From contig NZ_JAZHRU010000001.1 in NCBI RefSeq assembly GCF_036924525.1, positions 3,191,001-3,255,000 on the forward strand: a DNA stretch of 64,000 nt. Direction: 5' to 3'. Made by a program: the position numbers and the translations under genes. Position 1 is the stretch's first letter, and every line of letters begins with the position of its first letter. This DNA is from Bradyrhizobium sp. AZCC 1719 (GTDB taxonomy: Bacteria; Pseudomonadota; Alphaproteobacteria; Rhizobiales; Xanthobacteraceae). This document shows positions 63,270 through 64,000 of this stretch, in pieces. Below the pieces are notes generated by a model that ran no database searches, was not told the DNA's origin, and was given only the letters and a program-made list of their open reading frames with translations.

Positions 63270-64000
63270 GCGCTGCGCCCCGCCTTGACCGTTGAGCCGC
63301 GCGCGCTTCCCTTGGCCGCCATCATGCCGGAATGCAGGAACAGCAGCAGTTCGGCGGCGGACCGGCTGGTGGTGTGGGTCGAGAACAGCCAGTCGAGCCT
63401 GTTGGTCTCGCTGCGGATCTCGTCGCGATGCAATGCTACGCGCGCGACATAGTCGCTCGCCCAGCTCTCGGCGCGGCCGGCGGTGATGACGCCAAAACCT
63501 TCCGGCTCGACGAACTCGATCCGGCCGGCATAGGGAAAGGTTTCCTCGGCAGGATCGACGACCTGGATCAGCGTGCCATGGGCGCCGGAAGCCGAAAGCC
63601 CGGCAAGCATCGTCCTGATTTCGCTCATCGGCGACCAGAAGTCGGACAGCACGACAATTTCGGCCAGCGCCGACGGCACGAAGGAGGGCGGCAGGCTGGC
63701 GCGCACCGCATCGTCATGCAGCATCACCTGCGCCATCTTGTCGATCACGTTGCGGCTTGCGGTCGGGGTCATCAGGCCCGGAATGCCGACGCGCTCTCCG
63801 CCCGAAACCAGGAGTTCGGCGAGCGCAAATGTCACGATCAGGCCACGCTCCAGCTTGGAGTCGCGGGCACCCTTGGAAGCAAATGCCATCGACGGCGAAC
63901 GGTCGGGCCACAGCCAGATCGTATGCGCAGCCTCCCATTCCTGCTCGCGGACATAGAGATGATCGTCGCGCGCCGAGCGCCGCCAGTCGACGTTCTGCGA
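63266..64000 (-). CDS. DUF58 domain protein (5' end outside window)
   Basis: The last 244 codons of a DUF58 protein, running off the right edge. The DUF58 hallmark DWRRSARDDHLYVREQEWE lies near the edge. A VWA-like region follows (IWLWPDRSPSM, then VVLSDFWSP). These proteins work with MoxR ATPases; a moxR gene is expected just beyond the window. Confidence 0.9.
   Translation of the reverse strand, partial: SQNVDWRRSARDDHLYVREQEWEAAHTIWLWPDRSPSMAFASKGARDSKLERGLIVTFALAELLVSGGERVGIPGLMTPTASRNVIDKMAQVMLHDDAVRASLPPSFVPSALAEIVVLSDFWSPMSEIRTMLAGLSASGAHGTLIQVVDPAEETFPYAGRIEFVEPEGFGVITAGRAESWASDYVARVALHRDEIRSETNRLDWLFSTHTTSRSAAELLLFLHSGMMAAKGSARGSTVKAGRSA

Overview
The window looks like chromosomal DNA of a Bradyrhizobium-type alphaproteobacterium (family Nitrobacteraceae). 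The evidence is GC-rich codon use with long open antisense frames, a perfect Irr-type iron box beside bacterioferritin, Zur-type boxes, several families of short palindromic intergenic repeats, and protein families typical of rhizobia (DUF2277, DUF4170, DUF2380, DUF1993, glycine-zipper exported proteins). The genus is inferred from these features; there is no rRNA or other species marker. I found no tRNA, rRNA, CRISPR array, transposase or prophage.

Layout. 1-3.4 kb: aromatic/ketone metabolism (partial vanA-like Rieske oxygenase divergent from an O-methyltransferase, then a Baeyer-Villiger-type monooxygenase). 3.5-7.5 kb: MoxR ATPase, GlsB-like membrane protein, CoxE-like VWA protein and two sulfurtransferases. 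7.5-18.2 kb: envelope and housekeeping genes (L,D-transpeptidase, epimerase, TetR/SDR pair, hydroxyacid dehydrogenase with a duplicated 3' end, EttA, YqhA-like protein, lytic transglycosylase). 18.2-21.7 kb: twin small exported proteins, the bfd-bfr iron-storage pair with an Irr box, and a frameshifted flavoprotein. 21.9-28.5 kb: subtilase followed by a small I9-propeptide-like protein, a hydrolase and DUF genes, then an auxiliary tryptophanyl-tRNA synthetase with its own leader. 28.5-35.3 kb: SDR-P450 operon, RidA, HD phosphohydrolase, DUF1993, second lytic transglycosylase. 35.6-39.3 kb: molybdenum hydroxylase operon in M-S-L order. 39.5-48.5 kb: small enzymes, the ScfR-like regulator/isocitrate lyase divergon, metallophosphoesterase. 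48.5-53.7 kb: Nudix, GT-C and GT2 glycosylation proteins, GNAT, CPA2 antiporter. 53.8-58.3 kb: zinc-starvation island (TonB receptor, DUF2946 protein and COG0523 GTPase around two Zur-like boxes). 58.4-64 kb: DUF58 / BatA-DUF4159 / membrane protein operon running off the right edge.

The most striking element is upstream of the tryptophanyl-tRNA synthetase gene at 27108. A TTGACA promoter is followed by a 16-codon leader peptide ending in Trp-Trp-Arg-Ser-Thr, then three mutually exclusive hairpins, the last a 14-bp terminator followed by a U-rich run. This is the architecture of ribosome-mediated attenuation. It sits in front of an auxiliary synthetase whose own sequence contains no tryptophan, which would let the cell make a spare TrpRS when Trp-tRNA charging fails.

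Two genes carry single-base frameshifts (PPOX-type flavoprotein near 21033, TonB receptor near 54035). Both could be real or sequencing artefacts.
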